NCBI GenBank assembly: GCA_001939945.1
Contig: MOEB01000003.1
Coordinates: 162,276 to 226,275, forward strand
DNA: 64,000 bases
Direction: 5' to 3'
Source: Aerophototrophica crusticola
GTDB lineage: Bacteria; Pseudomonadota; Alphaproteobacteria; Azospirillales; Azospirillaceae
Below are positions 45,133-53,756 of the stretch, one piece after another. The notes under the pieces are model-generated. The model was not told where the DNA came from. It was given only the letters and a program-made list of their open reading frames with translations, and ran no database searches. The translations under genes were made by a program, and so were the position numbers. Each line of letters begins with the position of its first letter. Within the stretch, counting starts at the first letter, position 1.

Positions 45133-46565
45133 CCATGCGGCTCAGCCACTTCATCGGCGGCAGGGACGTGCCCGTCGAGACGCCGAACGAGAGCGTCAAC
45201 CCGTCCGACACCCGGGAGGTGGTGGCCCTGTTCCCGAACGGGGGCGCCGCGGAGGCGGATGCCGCCGTCCAGGCCGCCCGGGCCGCCTTCCCGGCTTGGT
45301 CCGAGGCGTCGCCGGAGGTGCGCTCGGACCTGCTGGACAGGGTGGGGTCCACCCTCATGGCCCGGGCCGGCGACCTTGGCCGGCTGCTGGCGCGGGAGGA
45401 GGGCAAGACCCTGGCCGAGGGCACGGGCGAGGTGATGCGCGCCGGCCGGATCTTCAAGTATTTCTCAGGCGAGGCGCTGCGCCGCCACGGCCTGGCCCTG
45501 GACAGCACCCGGCCGGGGATCGAGGTGGAGACGCGGCGGGAGGCGGTGGGCGTCTTCGCGCTGGTCACGCCCTGGAACTTCCCCATCGCCATCCCCGCCT
45601 GGAAGGCCGCGCCGGCCCTGGCCTTCGGCAACACGGTGGTGCTGAAGCCGGCGAACCCCACACCCGCCATCGCCCACGCCCTGGCCGCGATCATCCATGA
45701 ATGCGGGGCGCCGGCCGGGGTGTTCAACCTGGTGCTGGGCACCGGCGGGCTGGGCGCGGCCCTGGTGGGGCATGAGGGGGTGGACGGGGTGTCCTTCACC
45801 GGGTCCCAGGCGGTCGGCGCCAGCGTGGCCGCCGCGGCCATCGCCCGCCAGGCCCGGCTGCAGCTGGAGATGGGCGGCAAGAACCCGCTGGTGGTGCTGG
45901 ACGACGCCGACCTGGACAAGGCCGTGGCCATTGCCCTGGACGGCGGATTCTATGCCACGGGGCAGCGCTGCACCGCCTCGTCCCGGGTGATCGTGACCGA
46001 GGGCATCCATGACCGGTTCGTGGCGGCCCTGGCGGAGCGGGCGCGGGCCTTGCGGGTGGGCCTGGCGCTGGACCCGCGGACCCAGGTGGGCCCGGCGGTG
46101 ACCGCGGCGCAGCTGGAGCAGAACCTGCGCTATGTGGGGATCGCCAAGGCGGAGGGCGGCCGGCTGCTGTGCGGCGGGGAGGCGCTGGAGCTGGAGACGC
46201 CCGGTTTCTACATGGCCCCGGCGGTCATCGCCGACACGGCCCCCGACATGCGCATCAACTGCGAGGAGGTGTTCGGCCCCGTCGTCAGCACCGTGCGGGT
46301 CCGGGATTATGAGGAGGCGCTGGCCCTGGCCAACCGCGGTCAGTTCGGCCTGTCGGCGGGGATCGTCACCAACTCCCTGAAGCATGCCCGGAACTTCAGG
46401 CGGCAGGTGCGGGCCGGGATGGTGATGGTGAACCTGCCCACGGCGGGGGTCGATTACCACGTGCCCTTCGGCGGCACCCGGAAATCCAGCTATGGCGCGC
46501 GGGAGCAGGGCTTCGCCGCCGTCGAGTTTTATACGCAGGTGAAGACGAGCTATGTCGGTGATTGA
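45129..46565 (+). CDS. xylA: Alpha-ketoglutarate semialdehyde dehydrogenase
   Basis: A 478-residue aldehyde dehydrogenase: NAD site VTPWNFPIAIPAWKAAPAL, general base Glu in LEMGGKNP and nucleophile Cys in GQRCTASS. Position after xylX and before a xylose dehydrogenase assigns it to the last Weimberg step, giving alpha-ketoglutarate. The symbol follows Caulobacter usage, not xylose isomerase. Overlaps the previous and the following gene. Confidence 0.85.
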   Translation: MTMRLSHFIGGRDVPVETPNESVNPSDTREVVALFPNGGAAEADAAVQAARAAFPAWSEASPEVRSDLLDRVGSTLMARAGDLGRLLAREEGKTLAEGTGEVMRAGRIFKYFSGEALRRHGLALDSTRPGIEVETRREAVGVFALVTPWNFPIAIPAWKAAPALAFGNTVVLKPANPTPAIAHALAAIIHECGAPAGVFNLVLGTGGLGAALVGHEGVDGVSFTGSQAVGASVAAAAIARQARLQLEMGGKNPLVVLDDADLDKAVAIALDGGFYATGQRCTASSRVIVTEGIHDRFVAALAERARALRVGLALDPRTQVGPAVTAAQLEQNLRYVGIAKAEGGRLLCGGEALELETPGFYMAPAVIADTAPDMRINCEEVFGPVVSTVRVRDYEEALALANRGQFGLSAGIVTNSLKHARNFRRQVRAGMVMVNLPTAGVDYHVPFGGTRKSSYGAREQGFAAVEFYTQVKTSYVGD

Positions 46566-47334
46566 GCCCCCGCGCGGCATGCGCGCCACCTATCCCAGCC
46601 TCCGCGGCCGGCGCGTCCTGGTGACCGGCGGCGGGTCCGGCATCGGCGCCGGGATCGTGGAGGCCTATGTGGCGCAAGGGGCGGAGGTGGTGTTCTTCGA
46701 CATCGCCGAGGCGGAGTCCCTGGCCCTGGTGGAGAGGCTGCGCCCCCTGGGCCCCGCGCCGCGGTTCGAGCGGGTGGACCTGACGGACATCGCCGCCACG
46801 CAAGCGGCCATCGCCGGGCTGGTGGCGTCGGGCGGGCCGTTCCACGTGCTGGTGAACAACGCCGCCAACGACGACCGGCACGAGCTGGGCGACATTACCG
46901 AGGCCTATTGGGACGACCGCATCGCGGTGAACCTGAAGCACAAGCTGTTCTGCGCCCAGGCTGTGGCGCCGGGCATGCGGCGGCTGGGCGGCGGGGCCAT
47001 CATCAACCTCGGTTCCATCTCCTGGCACCTGGGGCTGAAGGAGCTGACCGTCTACCAGACCGCCAAGGCGGCGGTGGAGGGGCTGACCCGGTCCCTGGCG
47101 CGGGAGCTGGGGCCGGACAGCATCCGCGTCACCTGCGTGGTACCCGGGAATGTCCGGACGCCGCGGCAGGAAAAATGGTACACGCCCGAGGGCGAGGCGG
47201 AGATCGTGGCCGCCCAGTGCCTGAAGGGCCGGCTGGTGCCGGAGGACGTGGCGGCGCTGGTGCTGTTCCTGTCCTCTGACGACGCCCGGCTGATCACCGG
47301 TCATGAATATTTCGTGGATGCAGGCTGGCGATGA
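46552..47334 (+). CDS. xylB: D-xylose dehydrogenase, SDR
   Basis: A 260-residue short-chain dehydrogenase very like Caulobacter XylB: YPSLRGRRVLVTGGGSGIGA near the start, ISWHLGLKELTVYQTAK with catalytic Ser/Tyr/Lys, and QEKWYTPEGEAEIVAAQCLK. It oxidises D-xylose to xylonolactone. The NNAG loop reads NNAAN here, a conservative change. The first ATG overlaps xylA by 14 bases; a second ATG at 46579 is possible. Confidence 0.88.
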   Translation: MSVIEPPRGMRATYPSLRGRRVLVTGGGSGIGAGIVEAYVAQGAEVVFFDIAEAESLALVERLRPLGPAPRFERVDLTDIAATQAAIAGLVASGGPFHVLVNNAANDDRHELGDITEAYWDDRIAVNLKHKLFCAQAVAPGMRRLGGGAIINLGSISWHLGLKELTVYQTAKAAVEGLTRSLARELGPDSIRVTCVVPGNVRTPRQEKWYTPEGEAEIVAAQCLKGRLVPEDVAALVLFLSSDDARLITGHEYFVDAGWR

Positions 47335-48233
47335 CCCTACGGACCACCGACCCCGTGAGCGTCTGGACCCTTGGCGCCCAGCTGGGGGAGGGGCCGGTCT
47401 GGGTGGGGCGGGACGCCGCCCTGTGGTTCGTGGACATCAAGGGCCACCGGGTCCACCGGTATGACCCCGCCACGGGGGAGAAGCGGAGCCGGGACAGCCC
47501 CGGCCAGTGCGGCTTCGTCCTGCCCGCGGCGGGCGGCGGCTTCGTGGCCGGGATGCAGCAGGGGCTGCACCATTTCGATCCCCGTACCGGCAGATTCACC
47601 CTGCTGTTGGACCCGGAGCCGGAGCTTCCCGGCAACCGGCTGAACGACGCGACGGTGGACCCGCGGGGCCGGCTCTGGTTCGGCACCATGGATGACGGGG
47701 AGGGGGCGCCGACAGGCCGCATCCACCGCTTGGCCGCCGACGGCAGCTGCGTGGCGGCCAGCCCGCCCTGTTGCATCACCAACGGCCCCGCCGTCAGCCC
47801 CGACGGCCGCACCCTGTACCACATCGACACCGTGGCCGGGCTGGTCTTCGCCTGCCGGGTGACGGACGACGGCAGGCTGGAGGACCGGGAGGTGCTCGTC
47901 CGCCTGGACGGGAGCCAAGGCCACCCGGACGGCCCCACCGTGGACGCGGAGGGTTGCCTGTGGATCGGGCTGTTCGGCGGCTGGGGGGCCCGGCGCTATT
48001 CCCCCCGGGGCGAGCTGTTGCAGACGGTGCGTTTCCCTGTGGCCAACGTGACCAAGCTGGCCTTCGGCGGGCCGGACCTGCGCACGGTCTTCGCCACCAC
48101 CGCGGCCAAGGGCCTGCCGCCGGAGGAACTGGCGCGCCAGCCCCAGGCCGGCGACCTGTTCAGCTTCACCACCGACGTGCCGGGCCTGCCGGGGCACGAG
48201 GTGCGGGAGGGGCTGGGGACCCGCGCCGGGTGA
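47331..48233 (+). CDS. xylC: Xylonolactonase, SMP-30 family
   Basis: A 300-residue six-bladed beta-propeller lactonase: LGEGPVWVGRDAALWFVDI, NDATVDPRGRLWFGTMDDGE and CITNGPAVSPDGRTLYHIDT, with metal ligands Glu, Asn and Asp. It opens D-xylonolactone to xylonate. It overlaps xylB by ATGA and is the last gene of the operon. Confidence 0.87.
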   Translation: MTLRTTDPVSVWTLGAQLGEGPVWVGRDAALWFVDIKGHRVHRYDPATGEKRSRDSPGQCGFVLPAAGGGFVAGMQQGLHHFDPRTGRFTLLLDPEPELPGNRLNDATVDPRGRLWFGTMDDGEGAPTGRIHRLAADGSCVAASPPCCITNGPAVSPDGRTLYHIDTVAGLVFACRVTDDGRLEDREVLVRLDGSQGHPDGPTVDAEGCLWIGLFGGWGARRYSPRGELLQTVRFPVANVTKLAFGGPDLRTVFATTAAKGLPPEELARQPQAGDLFSFTTDVPGLPGHEVREGLGTRAG

Positions 48234-48360
48234 CCTAAGGCGACCTTAAGGTGACTAAAGTGACCTTAAGGTGACGCTTAAGGAGACGCGTGTCACATTC
48301 CATGTGGCTGATATCGTTGGGCTTTGTCGCTTAAGGTGACAAAGGTGACCAGGATCGGAC
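48232..48360. repeat. Iterated GGTGACCTTAAGG-type short repeats
   Basis: Starting at the xylC stop, units such as TGACCTAAGG, GACCTTAAGG (48242-48251 and 48262-48271, 20 bases apart), TGACTAAAG and CGCTTAAGGTGAC recur about seven times, and again near 48330-48350. The core CCTTAAGG is palindromic. The rest of the xylC-xylE gap (48234-48566) holds no gene that I can support. Confidence 0.6.
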
Positions 48361-48417
48361 TGCGTTAAGTTAAGGCCCGCGGAATTACGGTGCTGGTTCC
48401 TTCACCATGTCCCAAGA

Positions 48418-48445
48418 CCCCATCGGCCAGGGCTGGCCGATGGGG
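48418..48445. terminator. Hairpin between convergent xylC and xylE
   Basis: A perfect 13-base inverted repeat, CCCCATCGGCCAG and CTGGCCGATGGGG, separated by GG. It can serve both converging genes; no T-run. Confidence 0.55.
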
Positions 48446-48566
48446 CTGATCATGCCAGGGCTTAGGAATTTTGTCCACAACCTGAACGGGTCGGGGTGGG
48501 CGGTGCCGGATGGGAAAAGGGCGCGCTGCCGGGCACGCCCCCGCCGCCAAAAGGGATGCTCCCCCC

Positions 48567-50012
48567 TCAGCCCTCCATCTCCTCCAACTCCCGGCCCTTC
48601 GTTTCCCGGACCAGGGCGCGGACGAAGAAGAAGGAGACCAGGGCGCTGGCGGCGTAGAAGCCGTAGGCGCCGGCCAGGCCGATGCCGGCCAGCATCACCG
48701 GGAAGGTCATGGTGATGCCGAAGTTGGCCATCCACTGGGCGAAGCCGCTGACCGCCAGGGCGGAGCCGCGGATCTGGTTGGGGAACATCTCCCCCAGCAT
48801 GACCCACATGACGGGGCCCCAGCTGATGTTGAACAGCACGGCATAGGCGTTGGCGGCCACCAGGGCGGTGACGCCCGCGGCCCCGGACAGTTGCAGGGCG
48901 CCTTGTGAGTCCAGGGTGCCGGTGGAGAAGGATGCCGCCATCAGGCCCAGGGTCACCGCCATGCCGGCGGAACCCACCAGAAGCAGGGGCTTGCGCCCGA
49001 CCTTGTCCACCAGGGCGGTGGCCACCAGGCAGGCCAGGATGGACAGGGTGCCGGACAGGACGTTGATCTTCAGCGCGTCGTCCTCCGTGAAGCCGACCGC
49101 CTGCCAGAGCACGGCGCCGTAGTAGAAGACGACGTTGATGCCCACCAGCTGCTGGAAGATGGCGAGGCCCAGCCCGGCCCAGACCACGGGCCGGATGCGC
49201 GACCGGCCCTGGCAGCGCTCCACCAGGTCGGACAGGCGGGGCTGGTGGTCGGCGGCGAGGGAGGCGCGGATCTCCGCCACCTTGCGGCGGGCCGCCACCT
49301 CCCCGAACAGGCGGGTCAGCACGCGCTCGGCATCGTCGATGCGGCCGCGGGCCACCAGGTAGCGCGGGCTTTCCGGGATCAGCAGCAGGGCCAGGAGGAA
49401 CAGGGTCGCCGGGATCACCTGGACCCAGAACATCCAGCGCCACGCCTCATAGCCCAGCCAGAAGGGGGCGGTGGACCCGCCCGCCGCGGCGGCGATGACA
49501 TAGTTGCCCAGGAAGGCCCCGGTCAGGCCGGAGATGATCATGATCTGCTGCACGCTGGACAGCCGGCCGCGGATGGCGGCGGGCGTCACCTCGCTGATAT
49601 AGGCGGGAGCCAGCACGCTGGCCGCGCCCACGGCCAGGCCGCCGATAAAGCGGGCGAAGACGAACTCCGCCGAGGAGGTGGCGGCCCCGGCGCCCCAGGC
49701 GGTGGCGATGAACAGCACGGCCGAGACCAGCATCACGGCCCGCCGGCCCCAGCGGTCGGCCAGCCGCCCGGCGGCGAAGGCGCCCACGGCGCAGCCCAGC
49801 AGGATGGAGGCGACGTTGAAGCCGGTGCCCACGCTGGTGGAGCCAAAGGCCCTTTGCAGCCCGTCCACGGTGCCGTTGATCACGCCGCTGTCATAGCCGA
49901 ACATGAAGCCGCCGATGGTCGCCACGGCGACGATCAGCAGGATGAGCCCATGGTTGGCGCGCTCGTCCCCCGGATCGACGACGGCCGCGCTGCTCGCCAC
50001 GAAATTTGCCAT
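48567..50012 (-). CDS. MFS sugar-proton symporter, XylE-like
   Basis: A 481-residue sugar porter with 12 helices: GYDSGVINGTVDGLQRAFGS, GRLADRWGRR, PESPRYLVARGR after helix 6, and GRKPLLLVGSAG in the second half. It sits between xylC and xylD, so D-xylose (or L-arabinose) uptake is likely. It is transcribed opposite to xylXABC. Only a weak operator-like core (AGCGGTACC, about 50108-50116) lies upstream. Confidence 0.9.
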   Translation of the reverse strand: MANFVASSAAVVDPGDERANHGLILLIVAVATIGGFMFGYDSGVINGTVDGLQRAFGSTSVGTGFNVASILLGCAVGAFAAGRLADRWGRRAVMLVSAVLFIATAWGAGAATSSAEFVFARFIGGLAVGAASVLAPAYISEVTPAAIRGRLSSVQQIMIISGLTGAFLGNYVIAAAAGGSTAPFWLGYEAWRWMFWVQVIPATLFLLALLLIPESPRYLVARGRIDDAERVLTRLFGEVAARRKVAEIRASLAADHQPRLSDLVERCQGRSRIRPVVWAGLGLAIFQQLVGINVVFYYGAVLWQAVGFTEDDALKINVLSGTLSILACLVATALVDKVGRKPLLLVGSAGMAVTLGLMAASFSTGTLDSQGALQLSGAAGVTALVAANAYAVLFNISWGPVMWVMLGEMFPNQIRGSALAVSGFAQWMANFGITMTFPVMLAGIGLAGAYGFYAASALVSFFFVRALVRETKGRELEEMEG

Positions 50013-50158
50013 TCTCCTCCCCCATTCCCGTTCGGTGTCGGGCCCCGTTCTTGCTGACGGTCGGCCCTGGTTTCGTTTTCCTCGGTCGCGTCCGGCTCGG
50101 AGGCCTCAGCGGTACCCGCACTTCAACTCGGGGCTCTCTGCGATCTGCTTTGGTCTAT

Positions 50159-50372
50159 CGTCATCCCGGCGAAGGCCTGTGGGCACCCTATTGATTGGCC
50201 TGAGGTTTTCCATGCTTCCCCCGCGAAGGCGGGGGTCCACGGTTCTTCGACCAGGGTGACGGTACAGGGCGGGTCAAAAACTGTGGGCCCCCGCCTTCGC
50301 GGGGGAAGCCGTGGTGTCCGCACCTGACCGCTTGGCCCTGACCCAGCCCCAGGGGCCTTCGCCGGGATGACG
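50159..50372. repeat. Nested inverted repeats (REP-like element)
   Basis: The outer arms CGTCATCCCGGCGAAGGCC (50159-50177) and its exact complement (50354-50372) enclose an inner pair, GCTTCCCCCGCGAAGGCGGGGG (50214-50235) and complement (50288-50309). Each inner arm is itself a palindrome around CGAAGG. This type of REP/BIME is widespread in alphaproteobacteria. The whole gap 50013-50457 has no other feature. Confidence 0.75.
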
Positions 50373-50457
50373 GATTTTTCCTTTCTGATGAACGGCTTGG
50401 CCTCCGGTGACTGTGAGTGGCGATGAGGCCCTTGAGGCCGGGTCGGGCACATCCCCG

Positions 50458-52239
50458 CTAGTGGTTGTGGCGCGGCGGTTCCGCCGAGGTGCCCCGGTAC
50501 TTCACCGCCATCTCCAGCACCGCGCCGTCGGCGAGCTGGCCGGTCTCGCGGCGGTAGATCTCCTCCCACGGCGTGCGGCTGGGCGGCACGGGCGGCAATC
50601 CTTCGGCCTTGCGGCGCGCGATCTCGGCCTCGTCCACCAGCGCGTCGCAACGCTCCTGGTTCAGGTCGATGCGGATGATGTCCCCCGTGCGCAGCCAGGA
50701 CAGGCCGCCCCCGGCCGCGCTCTCGGGCGAGGCGTTCAGGATGGAGGGGCTGTCGGAGGTGCCGGACTGGCGGCCGTCGCCCAGGGTGGGCAGGCTGCGC
50801 ACGCCGCGCCGGATCAGCGCGTCCGGCGGCTGCATGTTCACCACCTCCGCCGAGCCGGGCCAGCCCTGGGGCCCGGCGCCGCGCATCACCAGGATGCAGT
50901 GCTCATCGATCGCCAAGGCGGGGTCGTTGATGCGGTGGTGGTAGTCGTCCCCGCCCTCGAACACGATGGCGCGGGCCTCGAACACGTTCTCCCGGCCGGG
51001 GGTCGAGAGGTAGCGGGCCCGGAACTCCGCCGAGATGACGGAGGTCTTCATGATGGCGAAGTCGAACAGATTGCCCGACAGCACCAGGAAGCCCGCCCGT
51101 TCCCGCAGCGGCGCGTCGAAGGGCAGGATCACCTCCCGGTCCGTGGCCGCGCGGTTCGCCACGTTCTCCGCCAGGGGGCGGCCGGTGACGGTCAGGCAGT
51201 CGCCCCGCAGCTTGCCGGCCTGGAGCAGTTCCCACAGCACCGCGGGCACGCCGCCCGCCCGGTGGAAGCGCTCGCCTAAGTACTTGCCGGCGGGCTGGAC
51301 GTTGGCCAGCAGGGGCAGGTCGTAACCCATCTCCATCCAGTCCGCGGCCGTGATCTCCACCCCCGCATGCCGGGCCATGGCGACGATGTGCGGCTGGGCG
51401 TTGCTGGACCCGCCGATGGCGGTGACCAGGGTAATGGCGTTCAGGAAGGAGTCGCGGGTCAGGATGCGGGACGGGCGCAAATCCTCATACGCCATCTCCA
51501 CGATGCGCCGGCCCGTCTCATAGGCCATCTGACCCCGTTCCCGGTAGGGGGCGGGGATGGCGGCGCAGCCGGGCAGGGACAGGCCCAGCCCCTCCGCCAC
51601 CGCGTTCATGGTGGAGGCGGTGCCCATGGTGTTGCAGTGCCCGGCGGAGGGGGCGGAGGCGCAGGCGGCGGCCAGGAACTCCTCCTCGTCGATCTCCCCG
51701 GCGGCCAGCTTGCGCCGGGCCCGCCAGATGACCGTGCCGGAGCCCACCAGCTCCCCCTCATGCCAGCCGTCCAGCATGGGGCCGCCGGACAGGACGATGG
51801 CGGGGATGTCCACGGTGCAGGCGGCCATGATCCCCGACGGGGTGGTCTTGTCGCAGCCGGTGGTCAGCACCACCGCGTCGATGGGGTAGCCGTGCAGCAG
51901 CTCCACCAGGCCCAGGTAGGCCAGGTTGCGGTCCAGCGCCGCGGTGGGGCGGCGGCAATTCTCAAAGATCGGGTGGACCGGGAACTCCATGGGGATGCCG
52001 CCGGCATCGCGGATGCCCTCCCGCACCCGGCGGGCCAACTCCACATGGATGCGGTTGCAGGGGCTGAGGTCGCTGCCGGTCTGGGCGATGCCGATGATGG
52101 GTCGGCCGGAGCGCAGTTCCACCGGTGTCAGCCCGTAATTCATGAAGCGCTCCAGGTAGAGCGCGGCCATGTCGCTGCGCCCCGGCGCCGCGAACCAGTC
52201 GCGGGAACGGAAGGGGCGGGCAGGACGGCAATCCCTCAT
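50458..52239 (-). CDS. xylD: D-xylonate dehydratase, IlvD/Edd family
   Basis: A 593-residue [Fe-S] dehydratase converting D-xylonate to 2-keto-3-deoxyxylonate. Sequence follows Caulobacter XylD closely: FRSRDWFAAPGRSDMAALYL, IGIAQTGSDLSPCNRIHVEL, VVLTTGCDKTTPSGIMAACT, and ASAPSAGHCNTMGTASTMNA carry the cluster cysteines. The start at 52239 gives the normal length; longer frames lack family sequence. An operator lies 55-68 bases upstream. Confidence 0.9.
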   Translation of the reverse strand: MRDCRPARPFRSRDWFAAPGRSDMAALYLERFMNYGLTPVELRSGRPIIGIAQTGSDLSPCNRIHVELARRVREGIRDAGGIPMEFPVHPIFENCRRPTAALDRNLAYLGLVELLHGYPIDAVVLTTGCDKTTPSGIMAACTVDIPAIVLSGGPMLDGWHEGELVGSGTVIWRARRKLAAGEIDEEEFLAAACASAPSAGHCNTMGTASTMNAVAEGLGLSLPGCAAIPAPYRERGQMAYETGRRIVEMAYEDLRPSRILTRDSFLNAITLVTAIGGSSNAQPHIVAMARHAGVEITAADWMEMGYDLPLLANVQPAGKYLGERFHRAGGVPAVLWELLQAGKLRGDCLTVTGRPLAENVANRAATDREVILPFDAPLRERAGFLVLSGNLFDFAIMKTSVISAEFRARYLSTPGRENVFEARAIVFEGGDDYHHRINDPALAIDEHCILVMRGAGPQGWPGSAEVVNMQPPDALIRRGVRSLPTLGDGRQSGTSDSPSILNASPESAAGGGLSWLRTGDIIRIDLNQERCDALVDEAEIARRKAEGLPPVPPSRTPWEEIYRRETGQLADGAVLEMAVKYRGTSAEPPRHNH

Positions 52240-52293
52240 GGCGTTCACTCCCGTGGGTGCGACTCTTTGGCCGCCTTGCCAGGAGCATGCCGA

Positions 52294-52307
52294 AGTTAGC
52301 GCTATCA
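52294..52307 (-). promoter_or_regulatory. LacI-type operator upstream of xylD
   Basis: AGTTAGCGCTATCA, differing from the consensus by its first base, lies 55-68 bases before the xylD ATG. Confidence 0.65.
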
Positions 52308-52414
52308 TGCAAGGGGGCTGGAGGCGTTTTGGGGGTGCTTCGTCTTTTTGCGAGGGGCCGCGTGTCAGCAGGCATGTGGGGCGAGGCGGATGGCGGGGGG
52401 CTTGGGGATGGGTG

Positions 52415-52583
52415 TGTTGGGAAAACGGATTTGAACGGATCAAAACGGATTCAACGGATACTGAAAAACAAGACCTATACTAAACAGAATGGAAGAAAAA
52501 CTTAGGCGGTGAATTCAAATTCATTTGGAATGCAAATATAACTGTTATCCGTTTTGATCCGTTCAAATCCGTGTTTCCCAACA
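52415..52583. repeat. Long inverted repeat around an AT-rich core
   Basis: Left arm 52415-52450 (TGTTGGGAAAACGGATTTGA...) and right arm 52547-52583 are complementary over 36 bases with a single-base insertion. Each arm holds AACGGAT units in tandem. The about 96-base centre is strikingly AT-rich in this GC-rich DNA and has no open frame. It occupies the spacer between xylD and the LacI gene (52240-52632). Confidence 0.8.
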
Positions 52584-52632
52584 ACTTATCCATTTAGCAG
52601 CGCGCGCCTTCGGTCTTGATCCCCCCAACACC

Positions 52633-53679
52633 TCACGGCGCGGCGGCGGAGCCGCGTTCCACCAGTTCGAAGGCCAGGACCTCCTCAAGGGGCGGCGGGG
52701 TGCGGCCGTCGCGGGTTTCGCGGACGGCGGCAACCAGCAGTTCCACGGCGCGCTCGGCCATGGCGGCCACGGGTTGGCGGATGGTGGTCAGCTCCGGCCA
52801 GACCATGACGGCCTGGGGCGTGTCGTCGAAGCCGACGACGCTGAGGTCCCCCGGCACGGACAGGCCGCGGCGGTGGGCCACGTTCACCGTGGCGGCGGCC
52901 ATCTCATCGTTGCTGGCGAAGATGGCGGTGGGGGCGTCGGGCCGTTGCAGCAGCCGCTCCGCCGCGGCGATGCCGGAGCGGTAACTGAAATAGCCTTGCT
53001 CCACCGGGGCGGCGGCGGGGTCCAGGCCATGCTCCTCAAGGGCGGCGCGGAAGCCGCGGTGGCGCTCCTCGCTGGCGGTCTGGTTGGGGTGGCCGCGGAT
53101 GAAGCCGATGCGGCGGTGGCCCAGCCGCAGCAGGTACTGGGTCATGGCCCGGGCGGCGGCGAAATCGTCGATGCGGACATTGATGCCCTCCCCGTTCGGC
53201 CGACCCATGGCGACGGTGACCACGGGCAGGTTGACGGCGGCGATCTCCGCCAGCACGGCCGGCGCCTCACACAGGGGCGGGGGCAGCAGGATGCCCTCCA
53301 CGTTGGAGCGGGCGAAGCGGCGGGTGGCCTCCCCCTGGGCCTCGGCGCCCTCATGGTCGCAGGCCTCCAGCACCAGGTGGCAGCCGGCGCGGCGGGCGCC
53401 CTCCAGCGCGCCGATCAGGAACTGGCCCAGGTAGGCGGCGCTGGGGTTGGCGTAGAGCAGGCCGAGGTGGGTGGCGTCGCCGGCGGCCAGGCTGCGGGCG
53501 GCGCTGTTGGGGGTGTAGTTCAGCCGCTCGATGGCCGCCAGCACCAGGGCGCGGGTGTTCTCCCGCACCACCGCCTCACCGTTGATGACGCGGGACACGG
53601 TCATGGCGGAGACGCCGGCCTCCCGCGCCACGTCCTCGATGGTGACCGTGTTGCCCTTGCGCCGCCGCGACCTCGCCAT
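52633..53679 (-). CDS. LacI-family regulator, XylR-like
   Basis: A 348-residue repressor-type protein: HTH TIEDVAREAGVSAMTVSRVI and hinge LNYTPNSAARSLA, then a periplasmic-binding-like effector domain (VVGFDDTPQAVMVWPELTTI, TTIRQPVAAMA). It lies within the xyl/pectin locus and downstream of galM on the same strand, and its probable operators are the seven sites listed. The ATG at 53679 gives the regular N-terminus. Confidence 0.85.
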   Translation of the reverse strand: MARSRRRKGNTVTIEDVAREAGVSAMTVSRVINGEAVVRENTRALVLAAIERLNYTPNSAARSLAAGDATHLGLLYANPSAAYLGQFLIGALEGARRAGCHLVLEACDHEGAEAQGEATRRFARSNVEGILLPPPLCEAPAVLAEIAAVNLPVVTVAMGRPNGEGINVRIDDFAAARAMTQYLLRLGHRRIGFIRGHPNQTASEERHRGFRAALEEHGLDPAAAPVEQGYFSYRSGIAAAERLLQRPDAPTAIFASNDEMAAATVNVAHRRGLSVPGDLSVVGFDDTPQAVMVWPELTTIRQPVAAMAERAVELLVAAVRETRDGRTPPPLEEVLAFELVERGSAAAP

Positions 53680-53756
53680 GCCGTCCCCGTACCCCTGGCC
53701 GTCCCGGCAACGTTTGTAGCCCAGCCATGTCGGCCGGTGTACAGGCGAATGTCCCC

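Noticed and set aside
48232..48360. CRISPR array
   Set aside because: Repeat units are 8-13 bases, imperfect and without regular 30-40 base spacers, and no cas genes are present.
52415..52583. Insertion sequence
   Set aside because: No transposase frame, only about 170 bases, and no clear target-site duplication seen; kept as an unexplained inverted repeat.
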